Below, piece after piece: positions 46,463-57,747 of a stretch of DNA of 64,000 nucleotides; positions within the stretch are counted from its first letter, which is position 1; the number at the start of each line of letters is the position of its first letter. The DNA lies in the NCBI GenBank assembly GCA_015680685.1, contig MNCI01009276.1, positions 160,501 to 224,500 of the forward strand. Reading direction: 5' to 3'. Made by a program: the position numbers and the translations under genes. The notes under the pieces are model-generated. The model made no database searches. It saw nothing but the letters and a program-made list of their open reading frames with translations, and was not told the origin of the DNA. The stretch is from Gnetum montanum (Eukaryota > Streptophyta > Gnetopsida > Gnetales > Gnetaceae).

Positions 46463-48655
46463 CAACATACTTTGTTTACTTCTTTTCTTTGTATTTGAAA
46501 GTGTCTTTGACCACTCGTTATCTATTCTATTTGAAAGCTTCATTATATAATTATTCTCCAATAGCAAGAGCATAACTATGATCTCTCTTCAGGAGTCAAA
46601 CTATCATACTCTCAAAGATGTTGCTTTTTAGTTGCAACTTCAAGCAAAAAATCTTCCAATGAAGGTTGAACAATTAATTTGTTTCTTACCATATTTCTAC
46701 TTGTTACATTCATTTCTCTTTGAAACGTATTCTTCTTTTCTTTATAAAATTTTTTTTAATAAGTGAAAACCTATGAAGGGCACTTTTGAATATGGATAAG
46801 GCCCAATCTTTTTTGTACCCTAAAGAGGAGATTTTTTAGGATTGGTTATAAGGATGATGACCTAAAAAGGTATCCTAAAACCATTGGGTTTTTTATTTAG
46901 ACTCTATCTTCTATGTTAATGATTTGATGTACTTTGATTTTTTCTTAATTATTATTCTTTTTTTAAGTATGACATCTTCCAAAACATATATAAATTATTT
47001 TAATTTTTGGTAGAGTTATCTTTTTAAGATATTACATTTTCTAGTCTCAATTAATATATAGTGTAATACAATATGGTTAGTTTTCTATGACTTATTATAA
47101 TAACTTAACACAACCTTTTTAAAAGGGTAAACCATTGCTTCTTTAATTTTAAAAAATATATTTATACATCCATTTTCTCCACAAAATTAATTTTAGTTTT
47201 AAATTTTCCAATCCTATGTGTATTATATATAATTATAAACGGCCTTTATTATTAAAGGATAGAACTCTTTTTACTTTATCACATATGATATTTTTGTATA
47301 TACTATTTGCCAATGAGAAATGTATTTTAATGGGTAAGCTCATAGTTTTGTAAACAACAGGCTACAAATTCAGGTTGTGCATGATATATTGCTATGTTCA
47401 TTGTACCACACAAAATGCATGATGAAGTAAAATCTTCGCATATAATTATACTAATTAATAAAGTAAGAATGGAATTATATCATTTTCTATTTAACACCAA
47501 AGGATGGAATAATGTAAGATATGAGGATAGAATATATAATTTTATTAAAAGATTAGAAAGATAGATTATTAGAATGTTGTGGGATAGATTTCTTCATAAG
47601 AAAATAGATAATCTCAAAGTCAAAATTTCTAAGAGTTATTCAAGCTATCAATGTTGGTTCTAAGTCATTATGTCAAAGTACTCAAATTACATGAATAATG
47701 AATACATCAATTGTATTCAAGATTTATTGTTATTAATGTATTTTGTACAAACTAATGAATCTAGTAGATTCTTTGGTCCTATGTAGATGTAATTAGACTT
47801 TAGTTTCAATTTCATATAGTCTCTTTTTAACTCCATCCCATATGTATTATTTTTTCCTATTACACCTATGTTCTTCTTGTTGGTCTTCCTTCCAAATACC
47901 AAAACTTTACATACATAACAAAGAACTAAACTAAACTAATTATTATCTAAATTTGTTGGATCCCTAATGTACAAAAATTGATTTTATGGACAAAGTGATG
48001 ATCCAAACTCCCAAGTCGCTAAATGAAACTACATATAATTTCACAAATCAATAAAAACTACCACTAACTTCTCTTTTTGCATCTAATAAAATACCCAATC
48101 CCTATTGGACAAAAATTGAATGTATGGATAGAGTCAGAATCCAAACTCCCAATGAAATTTGATTGTTATTTTTTTTTTTAATTCATCATTTACAATAGTT
48201 TGTTCTTCAAAAGCTTTTGTAGCTTTATGCTTTTATCCACTAGTTTAGCATTCATGAATATCTTAGAAGCATATAAAATGTCAAGGATTAAAGATAAGAA
48301 AAATGTTCAACACTGATATATAAATTTGTAAAATGTTCTCCTTTCTCATGACCTTGATGCATTTATCCTATTAACATGGGCTAACCTATTAAGGTAGACA
48401 CAGAATTTGACAAAGATTTACTATAGTTGACTATCTATTTAACACTAGTTTTTGAACATATTTTTTTCACCATGCCTTTAAGTATTACATGTCTCAACAT
48501 ATCTCTTAGAAGTAAACCAATGACATTTAGACTACAAGCCACATGCTATGTATTTCAATTAATTTTCAGCAATAAATTTTCAAGTATTTATATAGATAGC
48601 AACTTGTCCATACATGCTATATATTTTAATTAATTTTCAACAAGAAATTTTTTGG
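46463..48655. other. AT-rich stretch without recognisable genes
   Basis: About 2.2 kb of low-GC DNA with many T- and A-runs (for example 46745-46760 and 48170-48182). Short frames such as 47717-47902 (minus) have no motif I recognise. TTAATTTTCAGCAATAAATTTTCA (about 48558) and TTAATTTTCAACAAGAAATTTT (about 48628) form an imperfect pair about 70 bases apart. This may be decayed transposon or unannotated intergenic DNA. Confidence 0.5.
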
Positions 48656-49474
48656 TGATGAGTCATCCTTTTGTGGCCCCCATGTTGAATACTTGACGTT
48701 GCCTCATCTGAATCTCGCTTATAAATATGGTACTAGGGTGCTCAAATGAGACAGGTAACAAGTAGTTGATAGTCAATAGATAGTTCTAGTTTTCATTTTC
48801 TTCTTTCGAAGTCTGTTATTCCTAGTGCATGCCCATAGTGTGATGCTTGTAATCATACGACACCTTTGTTCAAGTGTGACAAACTTGGACATGTTACATG
48901 ACTGGCAAATAAAGATTGAGATTACTTCCATCATTGTAGCATCCACTAAGATTAGCATTGCTTTAATTATTTAATGCTTTCTTTAGTTAAAAATTTTCAT
49001 TTATTGTTATTTACTATTCCTATTATTAAGCGGAATGCATACACCCTAATCACAAGCATTTTAAGTGTAAACTATTGATAATCTAGAGGTGTATCGTTTG
49101 GTACAACTAGTGACGTACAGTTGACAATCCCAAAAGTAGCTTCACGAAGTCCAAGATGTGTATGGATGGTTAAGAGTGGATACTCATCACCATAGGCTAG
49201 ATTAGATCTTGTTTTCCATTATCCCTTAGTTTAATTAATTTATCTCTTTTTGTCATCAGGAGTAGCATAGAGAGTAGACAACATCATACACCTCACTTTG
49301 GACTAAACCATACATGACAAAGCTACCACTAATCCAAGTGGGAAGACAACAAACTGTGATCAAAGCATAATGATCTAGACACCACAACTAGTCTCATCCA
49401 TGGAATTCAATTGGATCATGCGTGAACATTTGTGATTCATATGGTTGAGCATAGGGATACCTCATCGCTCATCA
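48656..49474 (+). repeat. Element C 5' LTR
   Basis: The LTR runs from TGATGAGTCATCC to ATCGCTCATCA. It has the TATA region CTTATAAATATGG (about 48719), a polyadenylation-type AATAAAGATTGAG (about 48907), and the family tail TTGAGCATAGGGATACC. It resembles the LTRs of B and D but is clearly a different copy. Confidence 0.82.
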
Positions 49475-49475
49475 T

Positions 49476-49493
49476 TGGTGATGTTGCCGAGGA
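49476..49493 (+). promoter_or_regulatory. Element C primer-binding site (tRNA-Asp type)
   Basis: TGGTGATGTTGCCGAGGA starts two bases after the LTR. It differs from the tRNA-Asp complement TGGCGCCGTTGCCGGGGA at four positions. Confidence 0.75.
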
Positions 49494-49600
49494 TGGTGCT
49501 AGTTATCTAAATTAGTTATATTATACAAGATCACTGTAAAAAGCCTTAATGATATATCTTTTAGGAAATATTAAATTACACACATTATAAGCCAACAACC

Positions 49601-52088
49601 ATGTCTCTCCCACATAGAAATGACATTTGCATGGTATAGCGAACACATTCATTGGAGAAATAATGCACTATATATGAAGAAGATTGGAGTGATCAACCTT
49701 ATGCAAGGATTTCTTATGATCATGACCACCCTAACAACACCTAGAGACTACATTCACCTAAGCCAGACAATCTTGGAGGAGATGATGTAGGTCCTAAACT
49801 AGGGGAGGCCTCAAGGCCTAAGACCTCCTCAAAACCAGAAAATGATAAATTAAGGGACCCTGAGGAATACCATAGAAGCCATGGCAATCCTTACAGTTCC
49901 TCATCTTCTTCTTCCCCTTCAACGTCTAGTTCTAATGAAGATGAATGTAGGTATAGAGATAAAGCTCTTCTAAAGGGTTGGACTAAACATCAAAATCAAA
50001 TCCACAAGAAATGTCAAAGACAACATCATCACAATCAAACAGATAGAGATAGACATTTCCCTCACAATTTGTTTGATAATGATGAACTCCTATTGGCCAC
50101 TAAGAGCCTAATGCATATAGCAAAGGTCATTAAGATATCTTGCAAGCATCGTAAAAAGAGTCAACTACCTAAGTTTGACATCAATAATATCCCAAAATTT
50201 GCATAAGGCTATGATACAGATTCGCAACATCATTTACAAGCCTTCCATGATGCCTATGCTTTTTACAACATTGAAAATGGATAGAAAAAGCTTAAGCTCT
50301 TTCATAGTACACTAATTGGTAAGGCCTAATTGTGATATAGATCATTGAGACCAAACTCAATCTGAAGATGGTCTATAATGTTGGAACTTTTCAACAAGAA
50401 ATACCAAACCTATGTAAGAGTGTCCAATCTAGGAAGACAAATCCACAAGTGGAAACAAGAACAACATGAACCCTTGGAAACAACCCTAAATAGATATTAT
50501 GCCTTACTAAATCGATGCCTAGGTCATGGTTTCTCCGAGGAAGAACAACTTTACCACATCATAGATGGGCTTCGTAGTGAAACAAGGGTGATCCTTGGGA
50601 TGTATGCCCCAAGGCAATTATATGAGCTCCAAGCCCATCAGGTTAGAGAGCTAATAGAGCATGTGGTAAAGGAAGAAGGAGAGATGTGCAAGTGAGAGAA
50701 TGTCGAGAAATATCAATGGGACCCAACTCTTCAATCAAAGAAGGTCCAAATTTATGGTAAGAAAAATGAAACTACCTTTGATAAGGTGGTTCTGCAATAG
50801 ACTTTGCTAATAGAGGAATCTATTGATGATCTAGAAGCAAAATTGAATAGGATGTCTAAATGGATAAATGAAAACGTCACAACCCTTATTGAAATGGTTG
50901 TAGAGAAGATCATGCAACACAAGCTAGGCGAACACAATAAATAGAGGACACCAAACCAAGAAACAAATCGAAACACTTTTCGACAAATGAGAAAAGTGGT
51001 TGACAAAAGTGAGGCTAAAGACTCCACCACATACAAAGATGATGGATGCAACCTATGCATATATGACCATCCAAAGGGCCAATGCCCCATATTGTTGAAT
51101 CTACAAGAGTATTAGGTAGGTGCCTTAAATCTAAAGTTTGTGCAAAAGCACATGCTTAGGAGACTGCCTCTTCCACAAGGTAATTTTAGATAGTCCCACA
51201 ACTGATGGTACCATTCTAGGGGGGCTTATTACCAACCTCAACATGGTCATTAACCATAGTGGCAAGAACCATAGTTGTGGGGGAGGCCACCACTATCTGC
51301 CAAAAATGCATAACTATTATGTTCAACACCATGTTTCTCCAAATAGTTTTACATCCTCCACTTCAAATCACCACTACCAGTTTCCCGAGTACCATCAATA
51401 CATGAAATTCCCTAAAGGATCACCACCTCGTGCCTCTTACCATCCAACTTACCCTCAATACAATCATAATCCACCTCCTTATATGCCATCACCAACAACA
51501 TAAGAAGGTTCAACACCACAATACTAACAAACAAATGCTACTTGTGTTGCAAATGTGTGAAGATGTGCTAATACTAGTGGGTCTCAACCACAACATAGGA
51601 AACGTCCTTTCTGAAAGAAAGGCCATAAGGCAAAGCAGACCACGCATGGACCCACCACATCATTCGAGCCAACACAAGGCCTACATGGTGCATCACCTTC
51701 CTTATCTCAACCAACATTTTCCAACCATATATAAGGGCCACCATTTGTCCATACTCAAATTCCACATCCAACCAACGAATCTACCAATGTGGGAAGACAA
51801 ATAAATCCATGCATACCACCTCATGATCAAGGGTGCAATCATGGGTTGACCATCCATAATGTTAACACACCTCATATCCTGACCCACCATACATATAACA
51901 ATCAGGTGTGTGACCAACAATTTTTCTGCCCAGCCACCATACCACCAACATGCACCCAGTGGTTGGGGCATGAAAGGTTCCCAAAATTTTAAACATGCAT
52001 GGATCCTATTCATCCACTTACTAATCCTAGCCATGACCACATGTTTAGTCATGGGGGTTACACCCATTCTAATCTTCAGGATTTTTAA
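49601..52088 (+). pseudogene. gag: Element C gag pseudogene
   Basis: The ATG at 49601 (MSLPHRND) is equivalent to the gag starts of B and D. A Ser-rich stretch near 49890-49930 leads to the capsid core: PKFDINNIPKF, then NRCLGHGFSEEEQLYHIIDGLRSETR and PRQLYELQAHQVRELIEHVVKEEGEMCK in the open piece 50378-50695. The zinc knuckle CNLCIYDHPKGQC lies near 51050-51088. The tail (51138-51800) is rich in His, Pro, Tyr and Asn, for example SPPRASYHPTYPQYNHNPPPYMP. The coding part ends around FSHGGYTHSNLQDF and TAA at 52086-52088, next to a G-rich imperfect hairpin. Stops and frameshifts are scattered throughout. Confidence 0.8.
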
Positions 52089-52173
52089 GTTCTTTTTATC
52101 TTTTTCTTTTTACAATTTTTTATCATTTTCCTATTTTTTCTACTTTTTTCTAGTTGTGGTTTTAATTTTCTTT

Positions 52174-52178
52174 GTAGG
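52174..52178 (+). other. Target-site duplication of element D, left copy (GTAGG)
   Basis: GTAGG directly precedes the TGATGAG start of D and recurs directly after D at 58691-58695. Removing D and one copy rejoins element C. Confidence 0.9.
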
Positions 52179-52523
52179 TGATGAGTCATGAATTTTCTGG
52201 CTGTGATATCGTAGTCGTGATATATCAGCCCTGTTGTATCAGTAGCTGAGATATCGCAGCGGCCATGATATCGCATACGCAATATCACAATGCGCCACAA
52301 TTTCTATAAATAAGAGGCAGCTTTCCCAGTTTTAGGTATTAGGAGTTAGAAGTAGTGAAGCTCTGGCAGTTTGATCCCTCTAGAGTTAGATTATTTTTCC
52401 GTGTCTGCCCACAGTGTCGTGAATGTAATTGTACGGTGTCTCTATTTGAGTGTGACGTACTTGGACACGCACATGACCAGCAATAAAGATCGAGATTACT
52501 TCATCATTGCAGCATTCACTTTG

Positions 52524-52559
<36 letters not shown>

Positions 52560-53111
52560 TTTTATTTACTATTTTCTCTCTCTCACCCTTAAACTCCTAG
52601 AACGCGGAACAAGTACGACTTGGTTACGAGCATTTAAGTGTGACTACTTGGTAACCCAGTGGCGTATCTAGGATCTACGCTTGGTAACCTAGTGGTGTAT
52701 TTGGGATCTACGCTTGGTAATCCCAATGGCGTAACTAGGATCTATGCTTGGTAATCCCAGTGGTATTCATGCACGAGGTCCAAGATGTGTACGGTTGATC
52801 AAGGAATTGGTTGCTCGTCGCACTTAGGCTAGATTAGATTTTCTTACCCTTTTCCTCCTAGCTTAGCTTAGTTAATATTATTTTCCACTGCCTTCAGCAG
52901 TAGTATAGATTAGGAACACATCATACACCTCACTCTGGACTAAACCATACGTGGCAAATATATAATACTAGTCCAAGTGGGAAGACAGTGAACTACGACC
53001 TAAGGATAACTGTCTAGGTGCCACAACTAGTCCATCTGCTGAGTTCAACCGGATCGCGCATGCTACGCTCAATTCGTATGGTTGAGTGTAGGGGTACCTC
53101 ACCACTCATCA
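52179..53111 (+). repeat. Element D 5' LTR
   Basis: The U3 part carries inverted and direct GATATC motifs (52204-52287), then a TATA box CTATAAATAAGAGG (52304-52317). The transcript-end part carries AATAAA (52482-52487) and a TTTA microsatellite (52520-52558). U5 carries four copies of a 33-34 base repeat starting CTTGGTAA (52647, 52680, 52713 and 52747). Confidence 0.9.
52304..52317 (+). promoter_or_regulatory. LTR promoter TATA box of element D
   Basis: CTATAAATAAGAGG is repeated in the 3' LTR (from 57892) and closely matched in the E LTR (63100-63114) and inside D at 55502-55515. It is the likely core promoter. Confidence 0.7.
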
Positions 53112-53112
53112 T

Positions 53113-53130
53113 TGGCACCATTGCCGGGGA
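53113..53130 (+). promoter_or_regulatory. Element D primer-binding site (tRNA-Asp type)
   Basis: TGGCACCATTGCCGGGGA begins two bases after the LTR. It differs from the plant tRNA-Asp complement TGGCGCCGTTGCCGGGGA by two G-to-A changes, both at CpG positions. Confidence 0.85.
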
Positions 53131-53255
53131 CGGTGCTAGTTATCTAGATTAGTTATATCATACAAGGTCGCTATATAGGACTTAACGATATATCTCTTAG
53201 GAAGAAGAAATAATTATAAAAAGTCACATACAAATTCACACACAACTTCACAACA

Positions 53256-55254
53256 ATGCCTCTCCTACAAGATCACAATAATGCCACGCTTAGTGAGGAA
53301 GTTTATTGGAGAACCAACGAACTAGATGACAATGAAGATTGGAGTACGCAACCTTATGCAGGAGTCCTCTACGTTTATGAACACCCTAACAATACTCAAA
53401 GACTCTCGTCATCCAACTCTGACATCTCTAGTGAGGATGAGACATCCCATAGAACAAGGAGGCCCAAAAGGCCTAGGACCTTCTCAATAACTACCAAGAA
53501 CTTACTTGGGGATGACTGGAAGACTTACAAAAGTCATAACGAGTTTTACAGTTCCTTCTCTTCCTCTACTCCTTCAACATCAGATTATGACACGGATGAC
53601 TATCTTTCAAGGGATCGGCATAGAACAAAAAATCAAGCTCACAAAGAAAATCAAGAACACCAACATAAACAAAGGTAACATCATCCCAACTTACAAACTC
53701 ATAACCTACTTAGTGATGATGAACCCCTACTAGCGACTAAGAGCCTAATGCCAATACAAGAGGCTATTCGAATCTCTCGTAGGCATCGTAAAGAGAGTTG
53801 TCTACCCAAGCTCAATTTAAGAAACTTCCCTAACTTCTCAGGAGGCTATGATTTAGACCCATATCAACATTTAAAAGCCTTCTGCGATGCCTGTACGTGG
53901 AACAACATTGATAACGAGTGGCAAAAACTTAAGCTCTTCCCTATGACACTTGTTGACCAAGCAAAAGTATGGTATAGATCGTTAAAATCAAATTCGATAC
54001 GACGCTGGTCAACAATGGTAGAAGTCTTTAATGAAAATAATCAAACCTATGCAAGAGTGTCAGCCTTGAGGAAACAAATCCAAGGATGGAAACAAGCAAA
54101 ACATGAACCCTTAGACATGGCCTTAGAAAGATATTATGCACTGTTAAACAACTATCTAGGCCATGGGTTTTCTGAGGAAAGGCTAATGTGCCATATCATT
54201 GATGGGCTATGTAATGAAANATAAGATGTTGGAATGGATGTATCAAAAGAGTGGAGAATTTATCAACACCATTGGAGATAGAGTTTTGACCACCCAAGAA
54301 ACAGGATGAAATAGTAGACATTCGGAAGAAAATAATAAAGGGAATAAGTGCTCAACTGCTAACCCTATGTACGAATGCAACATATGCCTGTACGATCACC
54401 CCAAGGGCCAATGCCCAATATTGTTACATATACATGAGCATTGGGAAAATACGTTACATCCAAAGTTCGTACAGAGGTACTGTGTTCGGTCATAGTGGCA
54501 ACAATCCCAGTTGTGGGGGAGACCACCCTTAGACTGGAGGCACCCTTCATATTTTCTGAATTCAAATGCTTATCATGTTCAACATCCTGTTTCTCCATTT
54601 GGGCCACCATACTCTATCTCACCACAATACTATCAACCCATACCTCCAACACAACCACCACCTTATGCATCTTATACTCCTTCTAAATTTCAACATTCTT
54701 ATCCTTTCCCTCCTTCCACAGTGCCACCAACCATTCCTAAGGTGTTTGTGCCACAGCAACAACCCACGAACAACACTTGTGCTACTGTTACTAACAGCAG
54801 TGAGAAGCCTCCTCAACATCAAAAGCGTCCTTTCTTTAAACACTACCGTAGGAAGGGACAACATAACTTTGAGGCCACTGCATCTTCCAACCCAGCACAA
54901 GTCCCACACTGTGGTGCACCCTTACCTTCGAACCCAGCACCTCATGTAACTTCATCAAGGCCACCAACGTACACTCCAACAACCATACGGCCCAATGAAC
55001 ACAATCATGGGAGGCATCAGCCCAATCCTTGCATACCATCTAACAATCCCAAACATCATAGTGGGTCAACTCGTTATCCGAGAACTACATCGTATGAAGT
55101 GCCCCACTATTCTTATTATGAAGTGTGTGAAATCCAAGGGGATAAGTATAGACCAGTCCCAATACTTCCAACATGCAAGGATCCTTATTTCCCATTTGTT
55201 AATCCTTGCCATACTCAATAGTTTAGTTATGGGGGATATCCCCCATTTCAATAG
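53256..55254 (+). pseudogene. gag: Element D gag pseudogene
   Basis: The start MPLLQDHNNATLSEEVYWRT opens a 140-codon N-terminal region rich in Ser, Asp and Arg. One TAA (53676-53678) interrupts the frame, which then continues in phase. The capsid core is well preserved at 53748-54219: RKESCLPKLNLRNFPNFSGG, EWQKLKLFPMTLVDQAKVWY, QIQGWKQAKHEPLD and LNNYLGHGFSEE. A single N at 54220 coincides with a loss of about 40 codons compared with C. The knuckle CNICLYDHPKGQC (about 54376-54414) and a Pro/Tyr/His-rich tail (54511-55221) follow. An in-frame TAG at 55219 precedes FSYGGYPPFQ. This is the best-kept gag of the family here, but it is not intact. Confidence 0.83.
55229..55246 (+). repeat. Perfect 18-base palindrome at the gag end of D
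   Basis: ATGGGGGATATCCCCCAT is its own reverse complement. Imperfect versions occur at the same place in C (TCATGGGGGTTACACCCAT, about 52051-52069) and B (minus, about 38646-38668). It codes for YGGYPP in gag, so its symmetry may be partly a coding by-product. The ATGGGGG half resembles the polypurine tract. Confidence 0.7.
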
Positions 55255-55501
55255 CAAGTAGGATTAATAAATATTTTTTGTTTTCTATAATTTTACAACT
55301 TTTTGTTTTTCAGTTTTTCATTTTTTTTTCAACTTTTTGTGTTTTATCTTTTTGTGTGTTTGTCTTTTCACGTTTTTGTAAGTAATCTCATCTACGAATA
55401 AAACATTCTTGTGGATTGTTGGTTGAGGTATGTTTTATGTTATTAAGTCATGAGTGATCAATTATTTGAAACAGTGAGCCCACTACATCCACTCATCCAC
55501 T

Positions 55502-55515
55502 CTATAAATAAGAGG
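55502..55515 (+). promoter_or_regulatory. Internal TATA box upstream of ORF2 in D
   Basis: CTATAAATAAGAGG matches the LTR TATA box and lies 1.5 kb before ORF2. The C equivalent (CATTAATAAGAGG, about 58808-58820) is mutated. It suggests independent transcription of ORF2. Confidence 0.5.
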
Positions 55516-55904
55516 GTCCATTCATGGGTACAGTGATATTCTTGAAATTTCTAAAACTTAAAATTAATTTTGTGTTCATTGTACCCAGAATGAAGAAGGA
55601 TGGACCAAGAGGGAATGATTAGGGTGTGACATCAAGGGGACTTGTGGATTCTCTTTGGTGACAACTGTGGGAGTTTTCATGTAAGATGGTCATACTAAGA
55701 TCCTTGTAGATCTAATGAAAAATGGGAGTAAGAGTAATCAAAAGGGCACTCAAAAATCAAATGTTGTTCAAGGGGGTCCCACTAGAAAGACATGCATCCA
55801 TGCCTAAAGGTTGGCGACTTCTCTGGATTTAGTAAGGTGAAAAAAAAACAAAGTGCCATAAAACAAAAAAATCACTCCTCCCTTGTACTAAATGCCAAGT
55901 GATC

Positions 55905-56442
55905 NNNNNNNNNNNNNNNNNNNNNNNNNNNNNNNNNNNNNNNNNNNNNNNNNNNNNNNNNNNNNNNNNNNNNNNNNNNNNNNNNNNNNNNNNNNNNNNN
56001 NNNNNNNNNNNNNNNNNNNNNNNNNNNNNNNNNNNNNNNNNNNNNNNNNNNNNNNNNNNNNNNNNNNNNNNNNNNNNNNNNNNNNNNNNNNNNNNNNNNN
56101 NNNNNNNNNNNNNNNNNNNNNNNNNNNNNNNNNNNNNNNNNNNNNNNNNNNNNNNNNNNNNNNNNNNNNNNNNNNNNNNNNNNNNNNNNNNNNNNNNNNN
56201 NNNNNNNNNNNNNNNNNNNNNNNNNNNNNNNNNNNNNNNNNNNNNNNNNNNNNNNNNNNNNNNNNNNNNNNNNNNNNNNNNNNNNNNNNNNNNNNNNNNN
56301 NNNNNNNNNNNNNNNNNNNNNNNNNNNNNNNNNNNNNNNNNNNNNNNNNNNNNNNNNNNNNNNNNNNNNNNNNNNNNNNNNNNNNNNNNNNNNNNNNNNN
56401 NNNNNNNNNNNNNNNNNNNNNNNNNNNNNNNNNNNNNNNNNN
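55905..56442. other. Assembly gap (538 N)
   Basis: By comparison with element C this gap should hold the counterpart of about 59190-59900, including the conserved CCTACTTTG(G/C)GGAGGA block. Frames spanning it are artefacts. Confidence 0.99.
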
Positions 56443-56972
56443 GGTACATTCTCTAAGTGCCCTAACTTCAATAAAAATATATATACATGACCCCGCTATG
56501 CTAATCAACATTATTTGCAACTGTTCATGAAGGGAAAGTTTTTCAAATTTCTCTCTACGACTTGCGATTGCGCATCCCTTGCTTCCATATCCATAACTCG
56601 CTCGCTGGTACTCCGATTTTCATTTCATCTGAACCTACTTGACCCAGGAGTGTCCACTTAATCGTGGGGAAGGGGGCACATGCCGAATAGTGCATAAATT
56701 TTTTGAAATTCATTATCACCCAAAGGACATATTTAAGGGTAATTAGTTCAAAAATTAAGAATAGAATGTGTCAAAAACAATTTCACCCCCTTAGCTATAC
56801 CAAAAAAATTAAATTTGGAAACCACCTAAGCAAAGAGGACTCAACACTATAATCTTTTGGGGACATGTTCTTCCAATAATTAACATCACACAGAAATAAA
56901 GTAAATCTATTAAGGAAAGCAGTAAGGTATAACCTAACTTTGGTAACAACCTTACTAACAATTGGTCTCATG

Positions 56973-56981
56973 TGATTGCAG
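56973..56981 (+). promoter_or_regulatory. Predicted 3' splice site before ORF2 in D
   Basis: TGATTGCAG ends exactly at the base before ATGGCCCCG. In C the same position reads TGATTGCAA, so the AG is lost there. A donor was not identified. Confidence 0.5.
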
Positions 56982-57578
56982 ATGGCCCCGAAATGTGGAT
57001 AACAGGAAGGTCCTGCTCAAGGTGCGATCAAATGATCTCAGAGAGGTGGAAGACAAGATCCTACCGAACAACATGCAGAATAGGAGGAACAATCATTCAG
57101 TGTTCATCAAGAAGATCCTCCTACCGTACAGTCTGGGCAGGCAGAAGCAGGAGATACCCTCTTTGAAAGTGGTGCCTTGTACTCAAGGGAAATGTACCAA
57201 TTTTGGCACAATAAAGCAGAAGGCACCATGGTTAACATTTGTGGTGTGACTATTGATTTCTCTATTCAAGCCATTTCGGAAGTATTAAACCTTACGAACA
57301 CAGAGCCAAAGGTTGCTCAGAACCATCTAGACACTTTTAGAACTAAGCAACTTAATAAACTATTGACAGAGAATAAAGGGGTGGCAAAAGAAAAAGAGAA
57401 GGCTAACTGGGCTGCCTCTATGGCACAAGTGAAAACTTACACGCACGCCAAGGCACTCAAGGCCTTACAAGGGGAGAAACTCCAGGCCGTACTTCAACGC
57501 CATCAAGCTTCAAAGCCTAGAGTGCAAGAAAAGGGAAAGAAACCTATGGAGGAGCCACCACCACAAGGAACTACATAA
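56982..57578 (+). pseudogene. Element D ORF2, shortened
   Basis: The frame starts MAPKCG and stays in phase for 199 codons, with three early stops (TAA, TGA and TAG in the first 45 codons). The segment MYQFWHNKAEGTMVNICGVT and IDFSIQAISEVLNLTNTEPKVAQ matches C ORF2 (HQFWHNKDKGTTINICRVIV...). After that D departs, with a Lys/Ala-rich helical tail and the C-terminus KGKKPMEEPPPQGTT. The shared segment resembles the putative plant transposon protein domain (PF20167-like) found in some retroelement-associated plant proteins; this is from memory and unproved. D therefore seems to have lost the middle of ORF2. Confidence 0.6.
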
Positions 57579-57737
57579 GTTCCATCATTTTGTATTCATA
57601 AGATTTTCTTTTGTGTTTTGTCTCACTCCACACTGCAGCATGAATCCATTCTAGTCAGTCAATAATCCCATACCTATCCACTGTGTAGTCAATGGAGCTT
57701 GTTCTCTCTGTAACTCGAGGATGAGTTTTCATTCAGT

Positions 57738-57747
57738 CATGGGGGTA
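57738..57747 (+). promoter_or_regulatory. Element D polypurine tract
   Basis: CATGGGGGTA directly precedes the 3' LTR (TGATGAGTCATG). B has the same tract. Confidence 0.8.

Larger units (their letters stand above)
55255..56981 (+). other. Element D untranslated middle region with internal promoter and probable intron
   Basis: No gene is visible between gag and ORF2. A TATA box, TCTATAAATAAGAGG, lies at 55501-55515, identical over 15 bases to the LTR TATA region. Sequence from 55430 to 55830 matches C at 58740-59110, and 56470-56690 matches C around 59940-60130. The end, TCATGTGATTGCAG, is a good plant 3' splice-site sequence placed directly before the ORF2 ATG. The N run 55905-56442 hides part of the region. 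Confidence 0.65.

Noticed and set aside
47717-47902. Small minus-strand ORF in the AT-rich stretch
   Set aside because: 61 codons with no motif, in low-complexity DNA; expected by chance.
53113-53130. tRNA gene fragment for Asp (and iMet fragments at 7377 and 30973)
   Set aside because: Only the 3' complement is present, directly after an LTR, so these are primer-binding sites and not tRNA genes.
55829-56530. Open frames across the N run at 55905-56442
   Set aside because: Same reason; coding cannot be judged in Ns.
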